Positions 1 to 5,992 of a stretch of 8,802 nt of DNA are shown piece by piece; position 1 is the first letter of the stretch, and each line of letters starts with the position of its first letter. The position numbers and the translations under genes are program-made. This stretch comes from an uncultured Clostridia bacterium (GTDB taxonomy: Bacteria; Bacillota; Clostridia; Lachnospirales; Anaerotignaceae). The notes below the pieces were generated by a model, which saw nothing but the letters and a program-made list of their open reading frames with translations, did no database searches and was not told the DNA's origin. Location of the stretch: positions 1 through 8,802 of the forward strand of contig CAJUKL010000068.1 of assembly GCA_910587195.1 (NCBI GenBank), read 5' to 3'.

Positions 1-54
1 GAACTCACGTGTTCAGCTTGGAAGGCTGACGTTCTACCATTGAACTACACCCGC
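1..54 (-). tRNA. tRNA-Gly (anticodon UCC), 3' end cut by window edge
   Basis: Read on the minus strand, the sequence starts with acceptor GCGGGTG, then TA, a D-arm GTTC/GAAC around loop AATGGTA, and an anticodon arm TCAGC/GCTGA around loop CTTCCAA. The loop places anticodon TCC at plus positions 20-22, which reads GGA and other glycine codons. The T-arm begins (GTGAGTTC) before the window ends, so the last ~20 bases, including the 3' acceptor strand, are missing. All visible stems pair perfectly, so the gene looks intact. It has its own promoter just upstream (79-107), so it need not depend on the rdgB-yfcE unit that points the same way. Confidence 0.95.
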
Positions 55-78
55 AAAGATATGTAATCAACGAAAATT

Positions 79-107
79 ATTATTACATAATTTTTGGACA
101 ATGTCAA
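79..107 (-). promoter_or_regulatory. Promoter of tRNA-Gly
   Basis: On the minus strand there is a perfect -35 TTGACA (102-107), a 17-base spacer, and a -10 AATAAT (79-84) preceded by TGT, which gives an extended -10. Transcription would begin near 72, about 18 bases before the tRNA 5' end. This is a near-consensus sigma-A promoter, as expected for a stable RNA gene. Confidence 0.8.
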
Positions 108-196
108 GAGTTTTTTTAAAATTTTTAAAAATTTCTTTTAAAAAAGTAAAACAAAGAAGTAGTTTATTATAAATTTAATAAAAGATAGAAGTGATT

Positions 197-294
197 GGAG
201 AAACTTTTTTCTTTTTTAAAAAGTTTCTCCAAAGGCTACACTTCGCTCTGGTCGGTGCAAAAGTTCTTTTGCTACCTTTCTTTCAAGAAAGGTA
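197..294. repeat. Triple-hairpin intergenic element, also 3' end of the yfcE transcript
   Basis: Three perfect inverted repeats lie close together. The first pairs 197-209 (GGAGAAACTTTTT) with 218-230. The second is GCAAAAG-TT-CTTTTGC at 257-272. The third is TACCTTTCTT-TC-AAGAAAGGTA at 273-294, one base after the yfcE stop codon. A short unpaired stretch between them contains CTCTGGTCGGTGC (246-258). For minus-strand transcription the block lies directly downstream of yfcE and probably ends or stabilises that transcript. None of the stems has a clean U-run right after it on the minus strand, so it is not a textbook intrinsic terminator. The layout recalls short dispersed intergenic repeats of Clostridia genomes; that family assignment is from memory only. 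The remaining gene-free bases from 108 to 196 are plain A+T-rich DNA. Confidence 0.6.
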
Positions 295-295
295 A

Positions 296-808
296 TTAGG
301 CTTTTCTTAAAAAGGTTTGAGAGTCAATGTATTCCATAATAGAGCCATATATCATACCGTTTTTTGCAATTTCAAGAATACCAAAAGTGGGCTGAGGAAC
401 CCCTCTTGGCATGGAAATGCTACCCGGATTAAATACTAATATACGTCCTTTGTTATCATTGACTGGACGGTGTGTATGTCCAAAAAGTACAACATCTGCT
501 CCTTGTTCTTCTGCCCAATAATATAAACTGTCATAACTCCAATACACTTGCTGTAAATGTCCATGCGTTAAAACTAATTTTTTGCCGTTTAATGATAATG
601 TTGCAGTATTGGGTGCTTTACTCCCAAAATCGTTGTTTCCCCGCACAATATAAAAAGGTAAGTCAGGGTATTCTGTTTTTAAATCTTCTGCATCATAAGA
701 ATGGTCGCCTAAATGAATGACACCACTCATATATTTTCCAATTCGGTTTAATACATCTCTTGCATTTGATAAATACCCATGTGTGTCACTAATTACCAAG
801 AGTTTCAA
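296..808 (-). CDS. yfcE: YfcE/MJ0936-family metallophosphoesterase
   Basis: Small cytoplasmic metal-dependent phosphodiesterase of 170 residues, close to the usual family length. The metal-binding blocks of the calcineurin-like fold are all visible and in order: D8-x-H10 (SDTHG), G34-D35-H36, G57-N58-N59-D60, H82-G83-H84, and G110-H111-T112-H113, followed by NPGS. Family members hydrolyse artificial phosphodiesters with Mn2+; the natural substrate is generally unknown. The start is TTG at 806-808, two bases after the rdgB stop. Its ribosome site GAGGAGGTG is formed by the last sense codons of rdgB (Glu-Glu-Val), and no in-frame ATG fits better. The tight spacing implies translational coupling. 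The same rdgB-ysnB order occurs in Bacillus subtilis. The family is secure; the physiological role is not. Confidence 0.93.
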   Translation of the reverse strand: MKLLVISDTHGYLSNARDVLNRIGKYMSGVIHLGDHSYDAEDLKTEYPDLPFYIVRGNNDFGSKAPNTATLSLNGKKLVLTHGHLQQVYWSYDSLYYWAEEQGADVVLFGHTHRPVNDNKGRILVFNPGSISMPRGVPQPTFGILEIAKNGMIYGSIMEYIDSQTFLRKA

Positions 809-810
809 GG

Positions 811-1401
811 TTAATGCACCTCCTCTTGTAATAATAATTGTTTCATTTTTTGTAAAGCCTTTCCTCTGTGGCTAATGGCATTTTTTTGTTCTGGGGATAG
901 TTCTGCCGTTGTTTTACCTAGTTCTGGCACAAAAAAGATGGGGTCATATCCAAACCCATTTGTTCCCTTGCTTTCAAAAGCAATTCTTCCTTCTATGGTA
1001 TCTTGTGCTGTTATTATTTTTCCATTTGGAAAAACAGCTGCGATTGCACAAACAAATCTTGCAGTTCTTTGTTGTTCTGGAACATTTTCCATTTCATGTA
1101 AAATATGATTGTTTTTTTCAACATAGGGAGTATTTTCTCCTAAGTATCTTGCAGAGTGAATTCCCGGTGTTCCATTTAAAAAATCAATCTCTAAACCAGA
1201 ATCATCTGCAAGTGCTATTTTGCCAGATATTTTTGCAATTTCACTTGCTTTTTTAATAGCGTTTTCTATAAATGTTTTTCCGTCCTCTATAATATCTATA
1301 GAAATACCAGCATCTTCCATAGAAAGAATGTCAAAATCGGGCAAAATTTGTTTGATTTCTTTGATTTTTCCTTTGTTTTTGGTTGCAAATATCATTTCCA
1401 T
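811..1401 (-). CDS. rdgB: XTP/dITP pyrophosphatase (RdgB/HAM1 family)
   Basis: A 196-residue enzyme of normal family length that hydrolyses the non-canonical purine nucleotides dITP, XTP and ITP to monophosphate and pyrophosphate, keeping deaminated bases out of DNA and RNA. Visible signatures are T7-x-N9-x-G-K12 at the nucleotide-binding N-terminus, E39-D40-G41, A65-D-D-S-G-L70 with the catalytic acidic pair D66/D67, P79-G-I-H-S-A-R85, the G149-F-G-Y-D-P-I155 loop, and S177-H-R-G-K-A182 near the C-terminus. The start ATG at 1399-1401 has AGGAG eight bases upstream; an in-frame ATG two codons later is less well placed. It is probably transcribed with the small peptide gene upstream and yfcE downstream. 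A possible extra promoter is the extended -10 TGATATGAT (1419-1427 on the minus strand), which has no good -35. Intact and unremarkable. Confidence 0.96.
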   Translation of the reverse strand: MEMIFATKNKGKIKEIKQILPDFDILSMEDAGISIDIIEDGKTFIENAIKKASEIAKISGKIALADDSGLEIDFLNGTPGIHSARYLGENTPYVEKNNHILHEMENVPEQQRTARFVCAIAAVFPNGKIITAQDTIEGRIAFESKGTNGFGYDPIFFVPELGKTTAELSPEQKNAISHRGKALQKMKQLLLQEEVH

Positions 1402-1461
1402 TTTTCTTTCTCCTTTGCATCATATCAGTTGTATCTCAAAAAATTTTTGAACATAAGTTTC

Positions 1462-1626
1462 TTATTTTTCATACAATAAAACAGAAAGATAAGATACATT
1501 TTCCCTACTCTCTATTATACAATGGAAATGAGAAATTGAATAGATTGTATTTTCAAAAGCCTGTACTTTTCTTGGAATACACATCAATATTATCATAACT
1601 ACGATACCAATACGAAATAAACGCAT
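1462..1626 (-). CDS. Small secreted or membrane-anchored peptide, 54 aa, unrecognised
   Basis: I do not recognise this product. The 54-residue frame begins with a short basic stretch (Met-Arg-Leu-Phe-Arg), then a 13-residue hydrophobic core (residues 6-18), then Arg-Lys and Val-Gln-Ala at 21-23. This resembles a signal peptide with cleavage after Ala23. The rest (24-54) is polar, with one cysteine (Cys36). The start at 1624-1626 is preceded by AAGAGGTGAT, an extended match to the 16S rRNA tail at ideal spacing, and by a good promoter (1645-1673). A longer reading from 1689 is possible, but its extra residues lie upstream of the promoter -10 and would not be transcribed from it. It precedes rdgB by 60 bases with no convincing terminator between, so it may lead that operon. 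It could also be a chance frame behind a good ribosome site. Confidence 0.5.
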   Translation of the reverse strand: MRLFRIGIVVMIILMCIPRKVQAFENTIYSISHFHCIIESRENVSYLSVLLYEK

Positions 1627-1644
1627 AAATATCACCTCTTTTCT

Positions 1645-1673
1645 ATTGTAGAGTAGCAAAGAATCATGTACAA
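1645..1673 (-). promoter_or_regulatory. Promoter of the small-peptide/rdgB/yfcE unit
   Basis: Minus-strand -35 TTGTAC (1668-1673), exactly 17 bases, then -10 TACAAT (1645-1650). Transcription would begin near 1638, at or just before the strong ribosome site of the 54-residue frame, leaving a very short leader. It faces away from the plus-strand promoter at 1721-1749. Confidence 0.6.
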
Positions 1674-1699
1674 TGTTTTTTAGAAGCAAATTTTTACAT

Positions 1700-1737
1700 A
1701 ATATTCTTTAAAAGAAAGATTTGTAAATAAGAATATT
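1700..1737. promoter_or_regulatory. Inverted repeats between divergent promoters, possible operator
   Basis: AATATTCTT (1700-1708) and AAGAATATT (1729-1737) form a perfect 9-bp inverted repeat with a 20-base gap, half-site centres 29 bp apart. Inside it is a second palindrome, TTCTTT-A-AAAGAA (1704-1716). The right arm overlaps the spacer of the plus-strand promoter. The position between two divergent promoters suits a regulator site, but the DNA is very A+T-rich and chance symmetry is possible. No known operator consensus is matched. Confidence 0.3.
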
Positions 1738-1749
1738 GTTTGCTATAAT
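1721..1749 (+). promoter_or_regulatory. Strong sigma-A-type promoter into the long leader
   Basis: -35 TTGTAA (1721-1726), a 17-base spacer, then a perfect -10 TATAAT (1744-1749) preceded by TGC, giving an extended -10. Start of transcription is expected near 1756. The first real gene downstream starts ~370 bases later, so the product is either a long leader of the chemoreceptor gene or a separate short RNA. Confidence 0.65.
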
Positions 1750-1910
1750 AGTTAATGAAGTATTTTAACGAAAGCAAGCAATTTATTGAGTATCTGATAA
1801 TTTTAATAATAGAAAAATATACAAATGATAAAGAAGTAATATTGAAAATCAAAAGGAGAAAGGTAGGAGATAGTTGATGTTAAAGAAATATAAGTGAAAG
1901 TCTTAATACA

Positions 1911-1976
1911 ATAGATTCATTTTATATATTTTTAAATATATTTCGAAATTTATATAATTAAGAATCTATATTTTTT
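1911..1976 (+). terminator. Long A+T-rich hairpin followed by a T-run
   Basis: ATAGATTC (1911-1918) pairs with GAATCTAT (1962-1969). The stem continues with TTATATA (1922-1928) against TATATAA (1951-1957), and ATTTCGAAAT (1940-1949) is palindromic at the centre. A run of six T follows at 1971-1976. For plus-strand RNA this has intrinsic-terminator form, although the stem is weak and interrupted. Confidence 0.4.
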
Positions 1977-1990
1977 GGTATGGGAGCGTC

Positions 1991-2027
1991 AAAAAAGTAT
2001 AAAGCTATTAAAATTGTCTACTTTTTT
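1991..2027 (+). terminator. Second terminator-like hairpin in the leader
   Basis: AAAAAAGTA (1991-1999) pairs perfectly with TACTTTTTT (2019-2027) across a 19-base loop; the stem's own 3' arm supplies the T-run. It lies just upstream of the sigma-D-type promoter, so it could insulate the chemoreceptor gene from the upstream promoter. The long loop and A/T pairs make it weak. Confidence 0.35.
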
Positions 2028-2039
2028 ATAAAATGTTCT

Positions 2040-2065
2040 TAAGTTTTTGTAAAATTAGCCGATAT
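2040..2065 (+). promoter_or_regulatory. Sigma-D (FliA-type) motility promoter of the first chemoreceptor
   Basis: GCCGATAT (2058-2065) is a full match to the sigma-D -10 element of Bacillus and its relatives. TAAG, one base off the TAAA consensus, lies 14 bases upstream at 2040-2043. Transcription would begin near 2072, about 58 bases before the gene start. Sigma-D promoters drive late flagellar and chemotaxis genes, which fits the product. Confidence 0.7.
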
Positions 2066-2129
2066 TATAAAGATAGTTGTTTTTATTACTGTTAAATTTT
2101 TAATAAATTTTAGCTTGGGGGAGATAATC

Positions 2130-3947
2130 TTGTTTATTAAGGCAAAGGAAGATGAAATTGAGAAAAAAAGTAATGCAAAAGGAACAACCAAGTATCAAAT
2201 TTTGAGAGGATATTTATTTATTACTTCTATTACGATACTTGTTGTGGCAGTCTTATTTTTGTTTCAAGCTATGATATATAGCAGATACAAAATTGTTTCG
2301 GAAAGTTCCACACAAGAAACAGTTGCAAAAGATATGCTATCTTCTCATTACAATTGGATATTACAGTTAATGGATAGTATGCATAGTGGTGCAGACTTTG
2401 AAGGAAATTTGAATCCAGAAACTTGTTCTTTTGGTACATGGCTGTCACAAAATGAACACAATATTACAGATACAGAAATTGTAAGCAGAATTCAAGCAAT
2501 TAAAGGTGTTCACTCTGAAGTACATAGTTTTGCAAGTGACATAAATCAATTAAGTGAAGAACAAAGAAAAGCAAAATATGATGAATTTATACAGGTTTAT
2601 GAACCAAAAATAAGTATCTTGATTGAAAATTTAACAGCTTTTGCACAAAGATATACACAAATAGCACAACAAGCAGATAAAGATTTAAATACACTGCTGA
2701 TGATTTCCATTGTTTGTATTGTATTACTGACATTATTTGCAATTATTGTAAGTGTAACATTAGCAAATAAAACTTCTACAAAAATATCAGCTCCAATGGC
2801 TTCCATTGCAGCATGGTCTAAAGAACTTTCGGAAGGTGCTGATACCTTAGATTTTAATTTTGATTATGGAGATATTGAACCCAATAATGAAATTGCAATT
2901 ATGATTGATTCTTTTAAACAACTTGCAAATAGTATTCAAGAAAATGTAAGAGTTGTAAAACGTGTTGCAGATGGTGATATGACAGTCTTTGTAGATATTC
3001 GTTCCAGTAAAGATACCTTAGGTAAAAACTTATATCGTATGGTACAAAGTAATGATGCACTTTTTTCAGAGATATTAAAAGTAGCGCACAAAGTTGCAGA
3101 AGGTTCCACCTATATTGCAAATGTTAGCCATGATTTAGCAGATAGTGCACATGTACAGGCGCAAACGGTCAATGATTTATCTTCTTCCATTGATGATGCT
3201 TCTAATTTGATAACCAAAAGTTCAGAACATATGGCAGAAGCGGCTTCTATTTCTGATGTTATTCGAACAAATGCACAGGAAAGCAATGAAAAAATGAATG
3301 TTTTAGCACAGTCTGTAGAAGAAATGAAAACAGCTTCTCAAAAGGTTTCTCAAGTTATTAAAAATATTGATGATATTGCTTTTCAAACAAATATTTTAGC
3401 ACTGAATGCTTCTGTGGAAGCAGCAAGAGCTGGAGAGTCTGGAAAAGGGTTTGCTGTTGTTGCAAATGAAGTTCGTGAACTTGCTTTAAAAAGTACAGAT
3501 GCAGCAGAAAAAAGTAAAGCCTTAATTGAAAATACTATCAATAAAGCAGTGATGGGAAGCAAAATTTCTGTGGAAGCTTTGAGAATGTTTGAAATTATTG
3601 TAGATGAAATCAATAATATTACATCCATTATACAGGAAGAATCTTCTTCTTCTATGGAACAGTTAAAGTGTTTGGAAGAAATTAGAACAAATATTTCCAG
3701 TATTATGAGAGAAACAGCAAATAATGTTGACATTAGTAAAAATTCTGCAAACTCTAGCAAGGAAATGCAGAAAAATGCAGATATGTTAAAAAATGAAATG
3801 CATAAGTTTAATTTAAGACAGCGTCAACCAGGAAAAGCTTATATTCCACCAGAAAAAGCGACTGACCCAGAATTTATTCGCGTGGCAAATGAAAATTATA
3901 GACACGCACAAGAAACCGGACAATATAATTACGATTATGAGGACTAA
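2130..3947 (+). CDS. Methyl-accepting chemotaxis protein with extracytoplasmic CZB-like zinc-binding domain
   Basis: Membrane chemoreceptor of 605 residues acting on CheA/CheW. TM1 is ~27-50 and TM2 ~189-211. The outside region between them carries the CZB pattern: H73-x-x-W76, C99-x-F-G-x-W104-L, and H128-x-x-x-H132. In E. coli DgcZ the zinc ligands are one Cys and three His with similar spacing. A HAMP-like segment follows TM2 (I219-S-A-P222), then a second HAMP-like unit (~273-320). The signalling hairpin has the conserved tip at ~413-436 (DDIAFQTNILALNASVEAAR). The C-terminal ~45 residues form a Tyr/acidic tail without the W-x-x-F CheR/CheB tether. I chose TTG at 2130 because GGGGGAG (2117-2123) stands six bases before it. 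An upstream in-frame TTG at 2115 overlaps that ribosome site, and the next chemoreceptor has the same site-to-start geometry. Preceded by a sigma-D promoter, followed by a terminator. Receptor class is certain; the zinc or oxidant ligand is inferred. Confidence 0.95.
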   Translation: MFIKAKEDEIEKKSNAKGTTKYQILRGYLFITSITILVVAVLFLFQAMIYSRYKIVSESSTQETVAKDMLSSHYNWILQLMDSMHSGADFEGNLNPETCSFGTWLSQNEHNITDTEIVSRIQAIKGVHSEVHSFASDINQLSEEQRKAKYDEFIQVYEPKISILIENLTAFAQRYTQIAQQADKDLNTLLMISIVCIVLLTLFAIIVSVTLANKTSTKISAPMASIAAWSKELSEGADTLDFNFDYGDIEPNNEIAIMIDSFKQLANSIQENVRVVKRVADGDMTVFVDIRSSKDTLGKNLYRMVQSNDALFSEILKVAHKVAEGSTYIANVSHDLADSAHVQAQTVNDLSSSIDDASNLITKSSEHMAEAASISDVIRTNAQESNEKMNVLAQSVEEMKTASQKVSQVIKNIDDIAFQTNILALNASVEAARAGESGKGFAVVANEVRELALKSTDAAEKSKALIENTINKAVMGSKISVEALRMFEIIVDEINNITSIIQEESSSSMEQLKCLEEIRTNISSIMRETANNVDISKNSANSSKEMQKNADMLKNEMHKFNLRQRQPGKAYIPPEKATDPEFIRVANENYRHAQETGQYNYDYED

Positions 3948-3971
3948 AAGAGAGCATTGCTCTCTTTTTTT
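3946..3971 (+). terminator. Intrinsic terminator of the CZB chemoreceptor gene
   Basis: AGAGAGC (3949-3955) pairs with GCTCTCT (3959-3965) around loop ATT, and flanking A and T bases extend the stem to ten pairs. Seven T follow from 3965. It begins at the stop codon, so the two chemoreceptor genes are probably separate transcription units. Confidence 0.88.
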
Positions 3972-4017
3972 ATCAAAAAAATTTTTAGTTTTAATAAATT
4001 TTAGATAATTTTTATCC

Positions 4018-4045
4018 TTGCAATTTTATATAAATTTTATATAAT
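4018..4045 (+). promoter_or_regulatory. Probable promoter of the Cache chemoreceptor
   Basis: -35 TTGCAA (4018-4023), a 16-base spacer, then a perfect -10 TATAAT (4040-4045). Start expected near 4052, ~50 bases before the gene. No sigma-D GCCGATAT element is visible here, unlike the previous gene. The region is so A+T-rich that other -10-like hexamers exist. Confidence 0.5.
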
Positions 4046-4101
4046 AGAATATAGTATTGCTCTAATTGTTTATTATTTTACAAAAATTTGGGGGAGATAA
4101 A

Positions 4102-5742
4102 ATGAGTCATTTCCAAAAAGGAGAAAAAAAACCACAAAGAATTGGTTATAAAGCGGGAAAAATTGTAGCATGGATGTTAGCCATTAATACCGTTATTGTG
4201 GTGGGGTTATGTGTTTTTATGTTTCGGGGCTTGGCTATGGAAATGCTACAAAATGAATGTACTAGTGGAACAAATATGTTAGCGTATTATTTGGAAAAAT
4301 TTCCTGAAACAAATGACCAGACAAAATTGTTAGATGAACTGAAACAGCAAACTGGTTATGAATTTACTATTTTTGAAGGAGATACCAGAGCTTATACTAC
4401 CATTGAACAAAATGGAAGATGTGCTACAGGAACAAAGTTAGTTTCTCAAATTGCAGAAGTTGTAATTGGACAGGGAAAAACTTATACAGGTATGAATGAT
4501 ATTGTTGGAATTCCACATGTTTGTTCCTATGTACCAATTACCTATGCAAATGGAGAGCAAGGTATTATTTTTGCAGGGATTCCAGAAACAAGAGCAACAT
4601 CCCATCTTAACATTACCATTTTATTAGCTTGTATTGCAGGTGGCATTCTTATTTTGATAAGTCTTATGTTATTGACAGTTTCTTTGAAAAAAATGGTTTC
4701 TCACCCACTTGCGGAACTGACAAATGTTGCAAAAACAATGGAACGTGGAGAGTTGAATTTTACAGAAAATAAAAATATGCATTCCAATGATGAAATTGGC
4801 ATTTTATCACATAGTTTTGAAAGCACAAGAGTTCGTTTAAAAGAATATATTGGAGAAATTTCTAGTATATTAAAGGCAATGTCAGAAGGAGATTTAACTG
4901 TTTCTACAGCACAAGAATATATAGGGGATTTTGTTTCCATTAAAGAGTCTTTAAATTTTATTATTGAAAATCTTAATAAGACCATGACACAGATTGTACA
5001 AAGTTCAGAACAAGTTTCAAGTGGTTCGGAACAAATGGCAATCGCAGCAAATGCTTTAAGTCAAGGTGCTGTGGAACAGGCAAGTGCCATTGAAGATTTG
5101 GAAGGAACTATTGCAGGTATTTCGAAACATGTGGAAGAAACGGCACAAAATGCAGAGATTGCTAGTAAGGAAGCAAATGAAATTGGAGTTCAAATTGGGG
5201 AAAGCAATGAAAAAATGAAAGAAATGATAAAAGCGATTGAGGAAATCAATCATAGTTCTAATGAAATTGGAAAAATTATTAAAACGATTGAAGATATTGC
5301 TTTTCAGACCAATATTCTTGCTTTAAATGCTTCTGTGGAAGCGGCACGTGCTGGTGTTGCCGGAAAAGGCTTTGCAGTTGTAGCAGATGAAGTTAGAAAT
5401 TTAGCTGCAAAAAGTGCAGATGCTTCAAAATCTACCACTTTGTTAATAGAGCATTCTGTTTCTGCTGTAAAAAATGGTACAACGATTGTAAACCAAACTG
5501 CAGAACAGCTTTCTTCTGTTGTTTCTGGTGCTAATAAAATTATCAATACCATTGGTACCATAGCAAATAATTCTAGGGAAGAAGCAGATTCTGTTTCTCA
5601 AGTGAAGGAACAAATTAATCAAATTTCTAGCGTGGTGCAAACAAATTCTGCTACTGCAGAACAAAGTGCTGCTACAAGTCAACAGTTAAATGAACAGTCA
5701 AGAATTTTAAAGCAGTTAGTTCGTGTATTCCACTTAAAATAA
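4102..5742 (+). CDS. Methyl-accepting chemotaxis protein with extracytoplasmic single Cache domain
   Basis: Membrane chemoreceptor of 546 residues. TM1 is ~20-42 and TM2 ~168-193. Between them, ~47-165, is a single-Cache sensor of the sCache_3 type, judged from YEFTIFEGDTR (86-96), the GxKLVSQIAEVVI helix, TYTGMNDIVGIPHVCSYVPI (127-146) and the closing GEQGIIFAGIP strand. Such domains bind small organic ligands; the ligand is not evident. HAMP (~194-247; H201-P202, D230-E231-I232-G233) is followed by a second HAMP-like unit (~250-300, EGDLTV) and the signalling hairpin with its tip at ~396-420. The C-terminus is the usual short end with no CheR/CheB tether. The start ATG at 4102 has GGGGGAG five bases upstream (4090-4096). 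An in-frame TTG at 4066 would add twelve residues but lies before that site. Paralogous to the preceding receptor in the signalling part only. Confidence 0.95.
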   Translation: MSHFQKGEKKPQRIGYKAGKIVAWMLAINTVIVVGLCVFMFRGLAMEMLQNECTSGTNMLAYYLEKFPETNDQTKLLDELKQQTGYEFTIFEGDTRAYTTIEQNGRCATGTKLVSQIAEVVIGQGKTYTGMNDIVGIPHVCSYVPITYANGEQGIIFAGIPETRATSHLNITILLACIAGGILILISLMLLTVSLKKMVSHPLAELTNVAKTMERGELNFTENKNMHSNDEIGILSHSFESTRVRLKEYIGEISSILKAMSEGDLTVSTAQEYIGDFVSIKESLNFIIENLNKTMTQIVQSSEQVSSGSEQMAIAANALSQGAVEQASAIEDLEGTIAGISKHVEETAQNAEIASKEANEIGVQIGESNEKMKEMIKAIEEINHSSNEIGKIIKTIEDIAFQTNILALNASVEAARAGVAGKGFAVVADEVRNLAAKSADASKSTTLLIEHSVSAVKNGTTIVNQTAEQLSSVVSGANKIINTIGTIANNSREEADSVSQVKEQINQISSVVQTNSATAEQSAATSQQLNEQSRILKQLVRVFHLK

Positions 5743-5751
5743 AAAGCTATT

Positions 5752-5787
5752 CTGAGGAAATTTTTTTAATCATAAAAATTTCCTCAG
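5752..5787 (+). terminator. Hairpin after the Cache chemoreceptor, first copy of a duplicated stem
   Basis: CTGAGGAAATTTTT (5752-5765) pairs perfectly with AAAAATTTCCTCAG (5774-5787), a 14-bp stem with loop TTAATCAT, beginning nine bases after the stop codon. It lacks a good T-run (CTTGTT follows), so termination may be partial. A second copy with the same loop core and a full T-run stands at 5993-6031. Confidence 0.6.
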
Positions 5788-5992
5788 CTTGTTAAAAAAC
5801 CTTGAGATTTCGGTATCCATTTTATTCCGGTCGTTGCTGGGCGAACGTCTACCGAACGTTTAGCATCCTTAAAAATATTGATTTTATAAGGAAAAATGTT
5901 AGTTTTTCCAATAAAGTTTTTTATCCAACTTTTTTTCAAAAAAGTTGGTGGGTTTGGGCAAAGCCCAAGGTTTTGACTTTATTAACAGACTA
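5788..5992. repeat. Hairpin-rich intergenic module between duplicated stems
   Basis: This gene-free stretch contains three perfect inverted repeats: GGAAAAA/TTTTTCC (5890-5896 with 5903-5909), CCAACTTTTTTT-C-AAAAAAAGTTGG (5925-5949), and TTGGGC-AAA-GCCCAA (5955-5969). It also contains a relatively G+C-rich patch (5825-5875) with GAACGT twice. TTCCGGTCGTTGC (5825-5837) matches 10 of 13 bases of CTCTGGTCGGTGC (246-258) in the other hairpin block. A 63-residue open frame at 5802-5993 lacks a ribosome site and runs through the hairpins, so I do not call it a gene. The module looks like a dispersed intergenic repeat of Clostridia type; that is inference. Confidence 0.5.

Larger units (their letters stand above)
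1756..2039 (+). other. Untranslated transcribed stretch before the first chemoreceptor gene
   Basis: No convincing gene is present. The only translatable item with a plausible ribosome site (GGAGA at 1866-1870) is a six-codon frame, Met-Leu-Lys-Lys-Tyr-Lys, at 1877-1897. Two terminator-like hairpins follow (1911-1976 and 1991-2027). I searched by eye for the conserved cores of a c-di-GMP-I riboswitch, often found before motility genes in Clostridia, and did not find them. The stretch may be a short RNA ending near 1976, an attenuated leader, or relict DNA. Confidence 0.35.

Noticed and set aside
875..1256. Plus-strand open frames opposite rdgB
   Set aside because: They are antisense shadows of a well-conserved enzyme gene, with no recognisable product or initiation signals.
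1877..1897. Six-codon leader peptide
   Set aside because: A weakly supported minimal frame; such frames are common by chance, so it is mentioned only within the leader description.
2115..2129. TTG at 2115 as start of the CZB chemoreceptor
   Set aside because: It overlaps the ribosome site GGGGGAG; the TTG at 2130 has correct spacing and matches the geometry of the second receptor.
1756..2129. c-di-GMP-I riboswitch before the chemoreceptor
   Set aside because: Conserved GEMM core segments were looked for by eye and not found; the stretch is too A+T-rich for the fold.
3383..3760. 125-residue minus-strand open frame inside the chemoreceptor gene
   Set aside because: It is the reverse shadow of the conserved signalling hairpin, with no promoter or ribosome site of its own.
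2098..4004. Identical 16-base TTTTAATAAATTTTAG upstream of both chemoreceptors (2098-2113 and 3989-4004)
   Set aside because: Its position relative to the two starts differs, and an A/T-only 16-mer repeating once is expected by chance in DNA this A+T-rich.
4066..4101. Twelve-residue N-terminal extension of the Cache chemoreceptor
   Set aside because: The TTG at 4066 has no ribosome site and precedes the clear GGGGGAG that serves ATG 4102.
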